A stretch of 64,000 nt of DNA, taken from assembly GCF_039545135.1 (NCBI RefSeq), contig NZ_BAABRU010000011.1:62001-126000 (forward strand), given 5' to 3'. Under the pieces are notes generated by a model. It saw only the letters and a program-made list of their open reading frames with translations. It ran no database searches and was not told where the DNA came from. The position numbers and the translations under genes were made by a program. Shown piece by piece: positions 44,295 to 53,563 of the stretch. Source of the DNA: Herpetosiphon gulosus. Lineage in GTDB: Bacteria; Chloroflexota; Chloroflexia; Chloroflexales; Herpetosiphonaceae. The first letter of the stretch is position 1, and every line of letters begins with the position of its first letter.

Positions 44295-44549
44295 ATGAAA
44301 CTTTTACAGGATTGTTTTGGCTTGTTGCGGAGCAAAATCGGCTTGTTGCTGATTGCAGCCCTGATGGCAGGCGTGCTCTTTTTCGAGCGGAGTGCTTTAG
44401 GTGTGTGGTTGGCAGGTGCAGCGCCAATCGTGATGATCGTGGCCTGTCTGATTCCATGTGCAATTCCGTTGTTGTTCTTGCGACGCAAGCAGCCGGCCAA
44501 CCAGTGTGCTTGTGGCGATCCCAATTGTGGTGGTGTGACCAGCAAATAA
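44295..44549 (+). CDS. Small Cys-rich membrane protein, MerR-controlled
   Basis: An 84-residue protein with two hydrophobic segments (IGLLLIAALMAGVLFFE and LAGAAPIVMIVACLIPCAI) and a cytoplasmic-looking C-terminal tail with NQCACGDPNCGG. Further Cys residues lie within the membrane region (VACLIPC). AAAGGAG precedes the ATG at 44295, and the longer frame is rejected. The pattern suggests a metal-binding or metal-transport helper, supported by the MerR promoter and the nearby P1B ATPase. No known family was recognised. Confidence 0.7.
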   Translation: MKLLQDCFGLLRSKIGLLLIAALMAGVLFFERSALGVWLAGAAPIVMIVACLIPCAIPLLFLRRKQPANQCACGDPNCGGVTSK

Positions 44550-44555
44550 GTAAAA

Positions 44556-44592
44556 AGCCGTCGTCCTTGAATCTGGCAAGGGCGACGGCTGA
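44556..44592 (-). terminator. Terminator of leftward secreted-protein gene
   Basis: AGCCGTCGTCCTTG pairs with CAAGGGCGACGGCT with one mismatch. Read leftward it is followed by TTTTTAC. It also lies just after the stop of the plus-strand Cys-rich gene, so it may work for both. Confidence 0.75.
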
Positions 44593-44603
44593 TCAATTTA
44601 GTC

Positions 44604-46271
44604 TTACCAACCCAAACTAGGAATTTGCTCGGCGGCCAAGCGCCCAAGTTGAACTTTGAATTCGGCAGGATTATTGGGATGCCATTCAAAGCGTGCTCGC
44701 TCAAACCATTGAGTCAATACCTGATCACCATCAGGATTGGTTTCCAGATGTGGAGCAGTGAGCGGCAAGCCAAACAAGGCTAATGATTCAGCGTAACTAA
44801 TGCCAGGCTCACCCAAATCTAAGCCATGGCTTTGCCAATAGCTTAAAAATGCTCCACAAACCTTGCGATCGGTGGTAGCAAAATGTTGGCATTGGCCAGG
44901 CAACTGCTGAGCTCCAGCCGGCGTATCGCCCTCGTTTTGCCAATTGCGCTTGAGGGTAGTCAAACGCTCGGCTCCTAAGCGACCTAACGAAACCTCATAG
45001 GGCGTGCCCGCTAGCTCAGGGTGATGTTCGTAGCGCTGACGTTCGAGCAATTGCACCGTGTAGGTTTTGCCAGTATCAGCATTGATTTGGCTAAATTCTT
45101 CGCTTTGGGGATAACCAAACACCGCCAAGCCACCATTTTTTTGCCAATATTGCTCAAACAATCCACCAAGCGAGTGCTGGCTTTCAGGGTAATAGCGGCG
45201 ATTTGCTAGCAATGGATCGTTAGCTTGGCGTGGCGCAGTTGGTACGATCTCAGCGATGGTCCGCACATGAATCACAGGTTTGGCTCCGCGATGATCACTC
45301 CACGCGACAACCGAATTATTTATATCAATCGTTGGACGATTGTTATCGCTATAGCCAAAATGATCAATGTTAAACATGCTTTTCTGGCGAATATCAACCC
45401 CGACTAAACTAATATTGGAATTACTATTTTCACCATAATTGACGGCTACCAAGAAATTTTGGCTTCCAGTAAAACCAGAGATAGTATCAAAACGACAATT
45501 ATTTTCATGGATCAAGGTTTCAGTATTTGCTAATGTTCGGGCATATAAATGTTGGTTTTTGCAATAATAAAAGCTTTTATTCAGCAATAGATTTTGTTTA
45601 ATTTCTACATTACAAGCAGATTCGACTAGTTTTTGCGGTGCTTGTGAGCCATCAAACGCAAGATAATGGATCTCTGAGCAGATACTATATTTGCCAGCGG
45701 TCTGTGTGCCATACGCCCAACTGATGATTTCGCCATCAGATTGCAGCGAATCAGTGGCGTAAATTGTAGCTACCTCGCTGCCAACCAAGACTGGAGCCTG
45801 ATTGCCAGCCAGATGCCATTTCCAGATTTGGTTGGTGAGTTGCGGTGGTGAACCTTCAAGTTCTAGCCAAATTAGCCAATCGCCAGCAACCGTCCAACGC
45901 ATATGTTTTTGCTGATGTGGCACTTGCAAGATTGTATTGGTTTGTGTCGCAAGATCATAATGATAGACATGTTGATTATCGCGCCAGATTACCCGCCCAT
46001 TCTCAATAAAAAAATCGTAGGTTTGACTTTGAATACTGCCAAGGCTAATACTCGTTCCGGTTGTAAGATTGGTTACCAATAATTCGCTTGTGTAATTGAC
46101 GAAATCGGTGCGCCATGTGCGCCACGCCAGCCAATTGCCATCAAGTTTAAGCTGCGTAATCGTATGCTCGCTCTCAATCTCACGGCTGAGCGTTTGGCTT
46201 TGGGTCGCAGCTACAGGGTTACTAAAAAATCCAAGGCTTAAAATCAAACCTAAGCGCCATAACCATTGCAT
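44604..46271 (-). CDS. Exported beta-propeller-like protein with tandem FGYP-type repeats
   Basis: A 555-residue exported protein. A signal peptide covers about 1-22 (cleavage near VAATQ). Residues about 30-345 contain repeated WxxxxxLVWxxxR-like blades, suggestive of a TolB/WD-type propeller. The C-terminal 190 residues hold two related modules: LFEQYWQKNGGLAVFGYPQS with QLLERQRYEHHPE and SLGRLGAERL, then FLSYWQSHGLDLG with QWFERARFEWHPN and QLGRLAAEQ. This module type recurs in Chloroflexota exported proteins (recalled, not searched). No enzymatic motif is seen. It is a single-gene unit. Confidence 0.75.
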   Translation of the reverse strand: MQWLWRLGLILSLGFFSNPVAATQSQTLSREIESEHTITQLKLDGNWLAWRTWRTDFVNYTSELLVTNLTTGTSISLGSIQSQTYDFFIENGRVIWRDNQHVYHYDLATQTNTILQVPHQQKHMRWTVAGDWLIWLELEGSPPQLTNQIWKWHLAGNQAPVLVGSEVATIYATDSLQSDGEIISWAYGTQTAGKYSICSEIHYLAFDGSQAPQKLVESACNVEIKQNLLLNKSFYYCKNQHLYARTLANTETLIHENNCRFDTISGFTGSQNFLVAVNYGENSNSNISLVGVDIRQKSMFNIDHFGYSDNNRPTIDINNSVVAWSDHRGAKPVIHVRTIAEIVPTAPRQANDPLLANRRYYPESQHSLGGLFEQYWQKNGGLAVFGYPQSEEFSQINADTGKTYTVQLLERQRYEHHPELAGTPYEVSLGRLGAERLTTLKRNWQNEGDTPAGAQQLPGQCQHFATTDRKVCGAFLSYWQSHGLDLGEPGISYAESLALFGLPLTAPHLETNPDGDQVLTQWFERARFEWHPNNPAEFKVQLGRLAAEQIPSLGW

Positions 46272-46427
46272 CGTGATTCCTTTCTACATCAACACTACTG
46301 AAGATGAGTGTAGCCGAAAGGAAGCTGATTTTGGATGCTGACTGGCTGAAACAGGACTTGTGAGTATCTGAGAAAGAGCTGATGCGGATTGGGTATTGCG
46401 AGGGAAATTGGGGCTAAAATAAAAAAA

Positions 46428-46503
<76 letters not shown>

Positions 46504-46510
46504 ACAGAAT

Positions 46511-46534
46511 GAGCGGCTTGTTAGCAAGCCGCTC
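46511..46534. repeat. 10-bp perfect hairpin between the two tRNA genes
   Basis: GAGCGGCTTG (46511-46520) pairs perfectly with CAAGCCGCTC (46525-46534) around TTAG. There is no T-run in the leftward direction. It could serve as a processing site between the two tRNAs. Confidence 0.7.
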
Positions 46535-46547
46535 AAATCTTTAGTTG

Positions 46548-46854
46548 TGGTTGCGGGGAGAGGATTCGAACCTCTGACCTTCGGGTTATGCTTACCAGCT
46601 ACAGTTTTCACTGCCTAACATTGTTAGTTTGTGGTCTGGACTTTATCTTCATCCTCAGCATTATCTGTTAGGATGCCTGCCGTCAAGTCTCTCGCCCTTC
46701 CTTAGAAACTAAGGCTTGGGTCGGGATTGCCATTTGAAAGGGTTCCCCGAGTTTGACAGGTTATCATACAAAAGTTTCCTTTTGTACAGCCCTTGCTTGG
46801 AAACTCTTGAGTTTCACAGTTGAGCCCGACGAGCTACCACTGCTCCACCCCGCG
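46548..46854 (-). tRNA. Initiator tRNA-fMet(CAT) interrupted by group I intron
   Basis: Exons at 46823-46854 (5', 32 nt) and 46548-46590 (3', 43 nt, including encoded CCA) join to a 75-nt cloverleaf. Initiator hallmarks are the unpaired C1/A72 (5' CGCGGGG against CCCCGCA), three G-C pairs in the anticodon stem (TCGGG/CCCGA) and the loop CTCATAA. The D loop (AGTGGTA) is two bases shorter than in E. coli. The anticodon CAT is separated from U33 by a 232-nt insert. A standard tRNA scan may miss it or give it a wrong intron. Confidence 0.92.
46591..46822 (-). ncRNA. Group I intron in tRNA-fMet anticodon loop
   Basis: The 5' exon ends in U and the intron ends in G, as group I splicing requires. 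Helices that can be paired, 5' to 3': P2 TACAAAAG/CTTTTGTA with a GAAA loop; P3 CCTGTC/GGCAGG; P4 TCGGG/CCCGA; P6 extension CCTTAG/CTAAGG; P7 GACTT/AAGTC; P8 CATCCT/AGGATG; P9 CTAAC/GTTAG; P9.1 CAGT/ACTG with a GAAA loop. The core blocks AGAGACTTGACGGCAGG and GAAGATAAAGTCCAGA match the conserved R and S elements. ATGGCAATCCCGA matches the Q region of tRNA introns. P1 is unresolved. No ORF is present. Confidence 0.93.
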
Positions 46855-46883
46855 TTGACCTATGTATATTAGCACACTCTCAG

Positions 46884-47852
46884 TTACTTGTCAAATTGAG
46901 GCTTGCTCAAGCTATAGATGCTCTGTTCAAGGGCAATTTGCGGGGTTTGAGCGGTTTGGAAGAGTTCGCGATCGACCCCAAGATCACCGAATTGCATGGC
47001 GATTTCAGCCGAAGCGCTGGTGACCGTCACTTCACAACCAAGCAAGCGAATCGCTTGCATCATCACGATCACCTTTTCGGCGGCCTCATTAGATAGTTCG
47101 CGAACTCCGGCTAAATCTAAAATCAACAGGCGGGTGCGTTGGCGATGAATGTTGGCTAGCAAGCGTTTTTGAATTTGCTCAACTCGTTTGGGATCGAGTG
47201 CCCCGACCAAGGGAGCCAACAGCACATTGGCAGCAATGGTCACGGCGGGAGTTTCGAGGGTTTCGACCAAGGCCAATAAGCGTTGTTGCTCCTGATTTTG
47301 TTTGAGCAAGGCATCGGCTTGGTTGCGCATGAGCGTTGATTGGGCTTTGATGCGGCGTTGTTCGCCATCGGATTTACTGATTGTATCTTGGAGGGTAAGC
47401 AGATTGGTTTCGCTAATCGTGCGAATCAGCAGAATCGCGGCAATCAACAAAGCATAGGCCACTAAGTTATCGACGGCGGCATACGAACCAGTAAAATTGG
47501 CGCGAACTAAGATGCCACCATAACCAACCACAGCACTAATGATCACGGCGGTTGAAGAACCCATGATCAACGCCATGACTGGGGGAATCAGCGTAACCAA
47601 ATTAACAGGCTGGGTTTTATCGACAAAGCCAGCACAAATCAGCGTCACAAACCCGACGATTAACCAACGACTCCACTCGATGCCGCGCCAATAGGCCACG
47701 CTGATACCACACAGAATCAGCAAAATAACCCCCATCAGCAGCGGATTTTGCCAACCGTTACGAATGATGATCACCGCATCGATTGCAGCGGTCATGATAT
47801 TTAAGAGCACTAAAAGCGCGAGTGTTGCTTGGCGCTGGGTGATTCGTAGCAT
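46884..47852 (-). CDS. Membrane protein with C-terminal STAS domain (RsbR-like)
   Basis: A 322-residue protein. The N-terminal half has five or six membrane segments. A coiled-coil linker follows at about 165-205 (SDGEQRRIKAQ, QNQEQQRLLALVETLE). The C-terminal STAS domain (about 207-315) has TPAVTIAANVLLAPLVGALD and LLILDLAGVRELSNEAAEKV. In soluble RsbR-type stressosome proteins the S or T in the D-[LIV]-[TS]-G region is phosphorylated; here DLAGVREL lacks it. Role unknown, probably signal transduction. It lies between the tRNAs and fusA. Confidence 0.85.
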   Translation of the reverse strand: MLRITQRQATLALLVLLNIMTAAIDAVIIIRNGWQNPLLMGVILLILCGISVAYWRGIEWSRWLIVGFVTLICAGFVDKTQPVNLVTLIPPVMALIMGSSTAVIISAVVGYGGILVRANFTGSYAAVDNLVAYALLIAAILLIRTISETNLLTLQDTISKSDGEQRRIKAQSTLMRNQADALLKQNQEQQRLLALVETLETPAVTIAANVLLAPLVGALDPKRVEQIQKRLLANIHRQRTRLLILDLAGVRELSNEAAEKVIVMMQAIRLLGCEVTVTSASAEIAMQFGDLGVDRELFQTAQTPQIALEQSIYSLSKPQFDK

Positions 47853-47977
47853 GAGGGTTGGCTCCGAATTGCTTCAGGATTACATTTGTGCTGTTTATTA
47901 TACGCACAAAAAAGTTAAAAGAAAATGGGCCGATTGGTATAGCCAATCGACCCATCTGTTGCACTTTGTAGCAGGGT

Positions 47978-50083
47978 TTAGCTACGAGCTTTTTCGACCA
48001 ATTCTTCTTGCAAGTTGCGTGGAATTGGCTCGTAGTGATGGAATTCCATCGAGTAGGTAGCGCGGCCTTGGGTTTGTGAGCGCAAATCGTTGACATAGCC
48101 AAACATGTTGGCCAATGGCACAAAGCCACGCACGACTTGGGCATTACCGCGAGCTTCCATACCTTCGATGCGACCACGGCGGCTGTTTACGTCGCCGATT
48201 ACGCTACCCATGTAATCTTCGGGCACAATCACTTCAATTTTCATGATTGGTTCCAAGATTTGGGGGCCGCCCTTGCGAACGCCGTCCTTCAAGGCCATTG
48301 AAGCAGCGATCTTGAAGGCCATTTCCGACGAGTCAACGTCGTGGTATGAGCCGTCAAACAAGGTTGCTTTCACGTCAACCACAGGGTAACCAGCGATAAC
48401 GCCAGTTTCCATGGCTTCGCGGATACCAGCTTCGACTGCTGGGACGTATTCGCGAGGCACAACCCCACCAACGATCCCATTGACGAAGATATAGCCTTCG
48501 CCTTCGCCTGATGGCTCGAACTTGACTTTGACGTGGCCGTATTGACCTTTACCGCCCGATTGGCGCACGAATTTGCTATCGATATCGACGCTGCGGGTGA
48601 TACTTTCGCGGTAGGCCACTTGCGGCTTACCAACATTGGCTTCAACCTTGAATTCGCGCATCATCCGATCGACGATAACTTCCAAGTGCAATTCGCCCAT
48701 CCCACGGATGATCGTTTGGCCAGTTTCGACATCGGTGTTCAAACGGAAGGTTGGGTCTTCTTCGGCCAAGCGTGAGAGCGCAATCGACATCTTGTCTTGG
48801 TCAGCCTTGGTTTTTGGCTCGATCGCCACCGAAATCACTGGTTCTGGGAACTTGATGCTTTCCAAAACCACCGGATCATCTGGTGAACAGATGGTATCGC
48901 CAGTGAAGGTGTCTTTTGGACCCACCACAGCCGCGATATCGCCTGCATAGACTTCCTTGATTTCTTCGCGGTGGTTGGCGTGCATTTGCAGCAAGCGACC
49001 AACCCGTTCGCGCTTGTTCTTGGTGGTGTTCAAAACGTATGAGCCAGTTTCGAGCTTGCCTGAGTAAACCCGGAAGTAGGCCAACTTACCCACGAATGGG
49101 TCAGCCATAATTTTGAAGACCAAACCAGTGAATGGTGCATTTTCATCGGCTGGGCGCTCGATGAACTCAGCATCTTCGGCTTCTGAATCAACGCCTGGGC
49201 GCACAGCCTTGGTCACTGGAATTTCCAATGGTGAAGGCAAGAGCAAGACCACAGCGTCGAGCATGCGTTGCACGCCCTTGTTTTTCAAGGCTGAACCACA
49301 CAAGACTGGCACCAATTTGTTGCCAATCGTGGCGGCACGCAGAGCGCGGCGCAATTCAGGCACTTGCAATTCTTCGCCTTCGAGATAAAGCATCATCAAC
49401 TCATCATCGGTTTCGGCGATGGCTTCGAGCATATATTCGCGGGCTGCTTTAGCTTTTTCAGCCAATTCAGCAGGAATTTCGCGCTCTTCTTGGACTTTAC
49501 CAACATCGTCCATGTAGAAGATGGCCTTGTTTTCCATCAAGTCGATGATCCCTTGGAAGCGATCTTCGGCCCCGATTGGCAATTGGATCGGCACAGGCTT
49601 TGCGCCAAGGCGATCAACAATCATCTGAACGGTGCGATCGAAGTTCGCGCCCATGCGGTCCATCTTGTTGACGAAACAAATCCGCGGCACGTTATATTTA
49701 TCAGCTTGTCGCCACACCGTTTCTGATTGTGGCTCCACACCGGCCACTGCATCGAACACCACTACGCCACCGTCGAGCACGCGCAATGAGCGTTCTACTT
49801 CAGCCGTAAAGTCCACGTGGCCAGGGGTATCAATAATATTGATTTGATAGCGTTGCTCAGCATATTCCCAGTGAGCGGTGGTAGCAGCAGCGGTAATCGT
49901 GATCCCACGTTCGCGTTCTTGTTCCATCCAGTCCATGGTGGCAGCGCCTTCGTGGACTTCACCGATCTTATAGTTACGACCAGTATAGAACAAAATCCGT
50001 TCGGTGGTGGTAGTTTTCCCTGCGTCAATGTGGGCAATAATCCCAATATTGCGTACTCTGTCGAGTGGTGTCGAGCGAGGCAT
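47978..50083 (-). CDS. fusA: Elongation factor G
   Basis: A 701-residue translational GTPase that moves tRNA and mRNA after peptide transfer. The G domain has [28 protein letters not shown] and NKMDRMGA, and the switch I region has the expected [12 protein letters not shown] pattern. Domains II-V follow, with [20 protein letters not shown] in domain V. It is full length and last in the str operon, 167 bp after rpsG. No tuf gene follows; a STAS protein gene does. Confidence 0.98.
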   Translation of the reverse strand: MPRSTPLDRVRNIGIIAHIDAGKTTTTERILFYTGRNYKIGEVHEGAATMDWMEQERERGITITAAATTAHWEYAEQRYQINIIDTPGHVDFTAEVERSLRVLDGGVVVFDAVAGVEPQSETVWRQADKYNVPRICFVNKMDRMGANFDRTVQMIVDRLGAKPVPIQLPIGAEDRFQGIIDLMENKAIFYMDDVGKVQEEREIPAELAEKAKAAREYMLEAIAETDDELMMLYLEGEELQVPELRRALRAATIGNKLVPVLCGSALKNKGVQRMLDAVVLLLPSPLEIPVTKAVRPGVDSEAEDAEFIERPADENAPFTGLVFKIMADPFVGKLAYFRVYSGKLETGSYVLNTTKNKRERVGRLLQMHANHREEIKEVYAGDIAAVVGPKDTFTGDTICSPDDPVVLESIKFPEPVISVAIEPKTKADQDKMSIALSRLAEEDPTFRLNTDVETGQTIIRGMGELHLEVIVDRMMREFKVEANVGKPQVAYRESITRSVDIDSKFVRQSGGKGQYGHVKVKFEPSGEGEGYIFVNGIVGGVVPREYVPAVEAGIREAMETGVIAGYPVVDVKATLFDGSYHDVDSSEMAFKIAASMALKDGVRKGGPQILEPIMKIEVIVPEDYMGSVIGDVNSRRGRIEGMEARGNAQVVRGFVPLANMFGYVNDLRSQTQGRATYSMEFHHYEPIPRNLQEELVEKARS

Positions 50084-50250
50084 TCCTTACTCCGTTACAT
50101 GGTTAGTATTAGCTGGTGACAGCCTGCACGGCGGTGACGTTGTATTGTACCATAAGTATGCAGGCAAAAAGCGGCTAAACTCGCGTCTAGCCGCTCTGGT
50201 CACCGACCCAATTGTTTCACGACGCTGGTCGTGAGGGGTGGCCATAAACT

Positions 50251-50724
50251 TTAGAAGCGAGCGTAATGTGAGAAGGCGCGGTTGGCTTCAGCCATACGGT
50301 GAACTTCTTCACGACGCTTGACGGTTGCACCAGTGTTGTTGAAAGCATCGACCAATTCGAGCGCCAAGCGTTCGTGCATTGGTTTGCCGCTGCGACCGCG
50401 AGCGGCGGTCAACAACCAACGAATGGCCAAGGCAATCCGGCGGTCGCTTTTAACTTCAACAGGCACTTGATAGGTTGAACCACCGACGCGCTTTGGGCGA
50501 ACTTCGATGGTAGGGCTGGAGTTGCGCAGCACTTGTTCAAACAGCTCAACCGCTTCGCGGTTCAAGCGTTGTGAGGCAACATCTAAAGCGCGGTATACGA
50601 TGTTTTCTGCGACACTTTTTTTACCGTGCATCATGACCTTATTGATCAACATTTGCACGTGTACGCTGTTGTGAATTGGATCACCAGGCACAATCCGCTT
50701 GGTAATTTTTCGTCGTCGTGGCAT
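50251..50724 (-). CDS. rpsG: 30S ribosomal protein S7
   Basis: A 157-residue small-subunit protein that nucleates assembly of the 30S head on 16S rRNA. It is recognised by MPRRRKITKRIVPGDPIHNS, VQMLINKVMMHGKKSVAENI and the C-terminal HRMAEANRAFSHYARF. Normal length. It starts 11 bp after the rpsL stop and is co-transcribed with rpsL and fusA. Confidence 0.98.
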   Translation of the reverse strand: MPRRRKITKRIVPGDPIHNSVHVQMLINKVMMHGKKSVAENIVYRALDVASQRLNREAVELFEQVLRNSSPTIEVRPKRVGGSTYQVPVEVKSDRRIALAIRWLLTAARGRSGKPMHERLALELVDAFNNTGATVKRREEVHRMAEANRAFSHYARF

Positions 50725-50735
50725 GTTACCCTACC

Positions 50736-51176
50736 TTATTTTTTCTTCTTGCCCGTTGCAACTTGGGCGTTCTTCTTGGTGCCGTACTTCGAGCGACCTT
50801 GCTTGCGGTTGTTGACACCTTGTGAGTCCAAGGTACCGCGCACAATGTGGTAGCGCACGCCTGGCAAGTCTTTTACCCGACCACCGCGAATCAAGACCAC
50901 TGAGTGTTCTTGCAAGTTGTGACCTTCGCCTGGAATATAGGCGGTCACTTCCATTTGATTCGACAAGCGCACCCGAGCCACTTTACGCAAGGCCGAGTTT
51001 GGCTTCTTGGGGGTCATGGTCTTAACTTGGGTACAAACACCACGCTTTTGGGGTGCACCGTTACCGCGGGTAAGCTTGCCCTTCAGCGAGTTGTAGATGA
51101 AACGCAGCGCAGGTGCCTTGGTCTTTTTGACCACAGGTTTACGGGGCTTGCGGATCAACTGGTTGATCGTTGGCAT
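50736..51176 (-). CDS. rpsL: 30S ribosomal protein S12
   Basis: A 146-residue decoding-centre protein. The core motifs [20 protein letters not shown] and [20 protein letters not shown] are intact, as is the region [10 protein letters not shown]. An insert of about 13-17 residues ([17 protein letters not shown]) lies between APAL and PQKRGVC. A comparable insert is known in S12 of Firmicutes such as Bacillus, so it is a family variant and not an anomaly. It is first gene of the str operon, with GGAGG before the ATG. Confidence 0.98.
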   Translation of the reverse strand: MPTINQLIRKPRKPVVKKTKAPALRFIYNSLKGKLTRGNGAPQKRGVCTQVKTMTPKKPNSALRKVARVRLSNQMEVTAYIPGEGHNLQEHSVVLIRGGRVKDLPGVRYHIVRGTLDSQGVNNRKQGRSKYGTKKNAQVATGKKKK

Positions 51177-51354
51177 TCAATTCCTCCAAAGATTTTGGAA
51201 ATACCGGGTTCTGGACGGTTCTCACGTCTACTATACCGTGAGCGTGTTCTAGCCTAACGGGCTATGGCATTGCCGCCCCCAATGCCGCGAACAGTCATAA
51301 TCTATTGGTTAGCCATCAGTCAGTTGGCTGATGTTCACCAGCGAAAAATTGCAG

Positions 51355-51382
51355 CAAAAAAAGCATGCCCACCACGGGGCAT
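51355..51382 (-). terminator. Terminator upstream of rpsL
   Basis: Read leftward, ATGCCC pairs with GGGCAT around a 6-nt loop and is followed by GC and a run of seven or eight T. It probably ends the preceding glycosyltransferase transcript before the str operon begins, but its position would also allow attenuation of a longer leader. Confidence 0.65.
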
Positions 51383-51428
51383 CGACCGCTCAGTATAGCA
51401 CCAGCCTAGGCTACTGTCAAACTGTTTT

Positions 51429-51460
51429 GATCCACGAAGGACACGAAGTTACACGAAGCG
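51429..51460. repeat. CACGAAG nonamer repeat
   Basis: Three units are present: CCACGAAGG, ACACGAAGT and ACACGAAGC, of the same family as at 5295-5350. Confidence 0.6.
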
Positions 51461-51562
51461 GGCTATAGGCTATGGATCGAAAGATCCGAAACAATCCCCG
51501 ATAGTCATACAATCCTCTGCGTTAGAGGTTGCCTTTTGCCTTTTGCCTTCTGATTTGATTGG

Positions 51563-52612
51563 CTACTCGTGGATTTCTTCGCCATCGTTGCTCGGCAAGC
51601 GGCGGGCGACCTCAACTTCAAGGTTGCGCAAACGATACAGAATTTCTTCGTTGATCCGGCGATTGTTGCCGCTGAGGTCGGCCAAAATGCCAATGAAGAA
51701 GGTCAAAATCCCGACAATCATAAACACCCCGCCAATAAACACCGATTGCAAATAGCGGGTATAGGTCTGATTGGGATCGAGCAGGTAGTAGATCATAAAG
51801 CGTAGCAGCAGGCCGCCGCCAATTAGCAAAAATGGCAGCGCAAAGTAGGTGAAGGTTTTGAGTGGTTCATATTGAGCGTAGGTGCGAATAATTGTCGCGC
51901 CTTGGCGTTTGACGAAGTTGAAATTGCCGCGATGCAAGCGAGAGGGTCGGGTTGGCTTGGTGGTGATCGCCACATGATCAACATTCAAACGGCGCTTGCC
52001 AGCCTGAATTAAATTTTCAATCGTGTAGGAAAATTCGCTGGTGACATACAAACGTAAGCCAGCTTCTTTGGAGTAGGCGCGAAAACCGCTGGGCGCGTCG
52101 GGCACATCAGTATCGGAGGCAACCCGCACAACCCAACTGCCAACTCGCTGCAAGAGCTTCTTTTGAGTTGAAAAATGCTCAACATTTTGGGTTTGGCGGT
52201 CGCCAATCACAATATCGGCCTTACCCTCTAAAATCGGCTTGATCAGCTCGGGAATCGCTGAGCCTGGGTATTGATGATCGCCATCGGTGTTAACAATGAT
52301 ATCAGCACCGAGCTTTAACGCTGCATCCATGCCCGATTGAAAGGCGGCTGGCAAGCCTTTGCGCCCACGATGGCGCACAATATAGTTAACTCCTAGCTCA
52401 CGCGCGACCTCAACCGTGCGATCGGTTGAGCCATCGTCGATTACTAGGGTTTCAAAATGCACATTGGGTAAATCCAAGGGAATATCATTCAACACATCGG
52501 GCAGGGTTGCTTCTTCATTCAAACAGGGAATCTGAATAATCACCCGCCATGGATGGCTACGAGTTGGCTCGCTTGGTTGAATATAGGTTTCACTCATTGG
52601 CAGCGTGGCCAT
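51563..52612 (-). CDS. Membrane-associated family 2 glycosyltransferase (polyprenol-phosphate sugar synthase type)
   Basis: A 349-residue GT-A enzyme with two C-terminal membrane segments. Motifs are IIQIPCLNEEATLPDVLNDI, LVIDDGSTDRTVEV, the metal-binding NTDGDHQYPGSAIPEL and FRAYSKEAGLRL. The segments FALPFLLIGGGLLLRFMIYY and FIGGVFMIVGILTFFIGIL anchor it. A coiled-coil-like tail follows. The start at 52612 is preceded by GGAAGG; the longer frame is rejected. It is third in a leftward set after Ino1 and an acyltransferase, suggesting synthesis of an inositol or mannosyl lipid. Confidence 0.88.
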   Translation of the reverse strand: MATLPMSETYIQPSEPTRSHPWRVIIQIPCLNEEATLPDVLNDIPLDLPNVHFETLVIDDGSTDRTVEVARELGVNYIVRHRGRKGLPAAFQSGMDAALKLGADIIVNTDGDHQYPGSAIPELIKPILEGKADIVIGDRQTQNVEHFSTQKKLLQRVGSWVVRVASDTDVPDAPSGFRAYSKEAGLRLYVTSEFSYTIENLIQAGKRRLNVDHVAITTKPTRPSRLHRGNFNFVKRQGATIIRTYAQYEPLKTFTYFALPFLLIGGGLLLRFMIYYLLDPNQTYTRYLQSVFIGGVFMIVGILTFFIGILADLSGNNRRINEEILYRLRNLEVEVARRLPSNDGEEIHE

Positions 52613-52689
52613 GTGCTTGGCCTTCCTTTTTGGTAGTTGTTCAGCAAATCGGCAAATTTGGATCAATTGGCCCAATAGTAGCACGAATT

Positions 52690-53556
52690 TTAATCGTTGG
52701 TGCGATTGTCCCAAACTGATTGCAATACAACCCAACTTGCAGGCCTACTGGCGATCCGCTGCTCGAGGTAACCTAACATCTCGCTGGCAACCCGTTCGGC
52801 TGCTTGGTCTGGCGTTTCATGGGCTAAAACATGAAAATGTTGGATTGGCTCGGCCCGAAAGAATGAACGATGATCATCAAACCAGCCACAAGTACCCACT
52901 ACTACTGGCCAACCACGTAAGGCCAAGCGAGCTGGGCCAATTGGTACATCAGCTAGCTCACCAAAAAAGGGTAACTTAATTGATTGAGCCGCCAAATCGC
53001 GATCGCCTGCTAGCACCACCAACTTTTTGGCACGTAAAGCCTTGAGCACTTCACGCCCAGCATTTGGCCCTAACACAATCAATTCGCCACCATGGGCGGC
53101 GCGTAATTCCTTGACGAATTCCAAATGTTCAGGTGGCTCGATCGCCTCAACTACCAGTACAACTGGCAAGCCATGGGCTGCTAAAACTGAAAGGCCGGTG
53201 CTAAACGAGCCAGTATGCGCGACGATCACCAGACCGCCAGTTTCCGCCAACTGCCGTAAGTGTTCTAATCCTGAATGCTCGAAACGCTGACGTAATTGCT
53301 CAGAACTCCAAGCTGGAAGCCGAACCAGATCAGCATAATGGCGCAAGGAGTTTGCTAACACGCGTGATTGCAAATGCCAACGAGCTAGGCCTTGAGTTTT
53401 TGGGGCGACGCGATTGAGGTTCGAACGGGTGTTATGGCGCAAGCGTGGGATAGCCAGCAAGCCGACCCCTAAAAGATCGCAGGCTGCATCGACCAGCCAA
53501 TTGGGGAGGCGCGGCAGCCAACGCATCGCCAAACGAAAGAGTGGTAGTGTGTTCAT
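52690..53556 (-). CDS. Lysophospholipid acyltransferase family protein (HtrB/PatA-like)
   Basis: A 288-residue membrane-associated acyltransferase. The N-terminal hydrophobic region, the catalytic-loop equivalent VIVAHTGSFSTGLSVLAAHG, the later VLGPNAGREVLKALRAKKLV with AGDRDL, and PIGPARLALRGWPVV follow the lauroyl/phosphatidylinositol-mannoside acyltransferase pattern. Next to inositol-phosphate synthase, acylation of an inositol glycolipid (PatA-like) is a reasonable inference. Lipid A work is unlikely, since Chloroflexota are generally held to lack it. Confidence 0.82.
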   Translation of the reverse strand: MNTLPLFRLAMRWLPRLPNWLVDAACDLLGVGLLAIPRLRHNTRSNLNRVAPKTQGLARWHLQSRVLANSLRHYADLVRLPAWSSEQLRQRFEHSGLEHLRQLAETGGLVIVAHTGSFSTGLSVLAAHGLPVVLVVEAIEPPEHLEFVKELRAAHGGELIVLGPNAGREVLKALRAKKLVVLAGDRDLAAQSIKLPFFGELADVPIGPARLALRGWPVVVGTCGWFDDHRSFFRAEPIQHFHVLAHETPDQAAERVASEMLGYLEQRIASRPASWVVLQSVWDNRTND

Positions 53557-53563
53557 AATTAGT

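Larger units (their letters stand above)
51177..51562 (-). other. Leader and upstream region of the str operon
   Basis: This 386-bp stretch has no gene. Leftward from the GT2 stop it holds a CACGAAG-type repeat (51429-51460), a terminator (51355-51382) and then about 180 bp leading to rpsL. A TATAGT box at about 51229-51234 (leftward) could be the -10 of the str promoter, but its -35 is poor. Confidence 0.5.

Noticed and set aside
46548-46854. Reading the interrupted tRNA as a decayed pseudogene
   Set aside because: Both exons keep every initiator feature and the insert has complete group I intron core elements, so it is a spliceable gene.
50736-51176. Extra 13-17 residues in ribosomal protein S12 taken as novel insert or intein
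   Set aside because: Far too short for an intein. A comparable insert is well known in S12 of Firmicutes, so it is a lineage variant.
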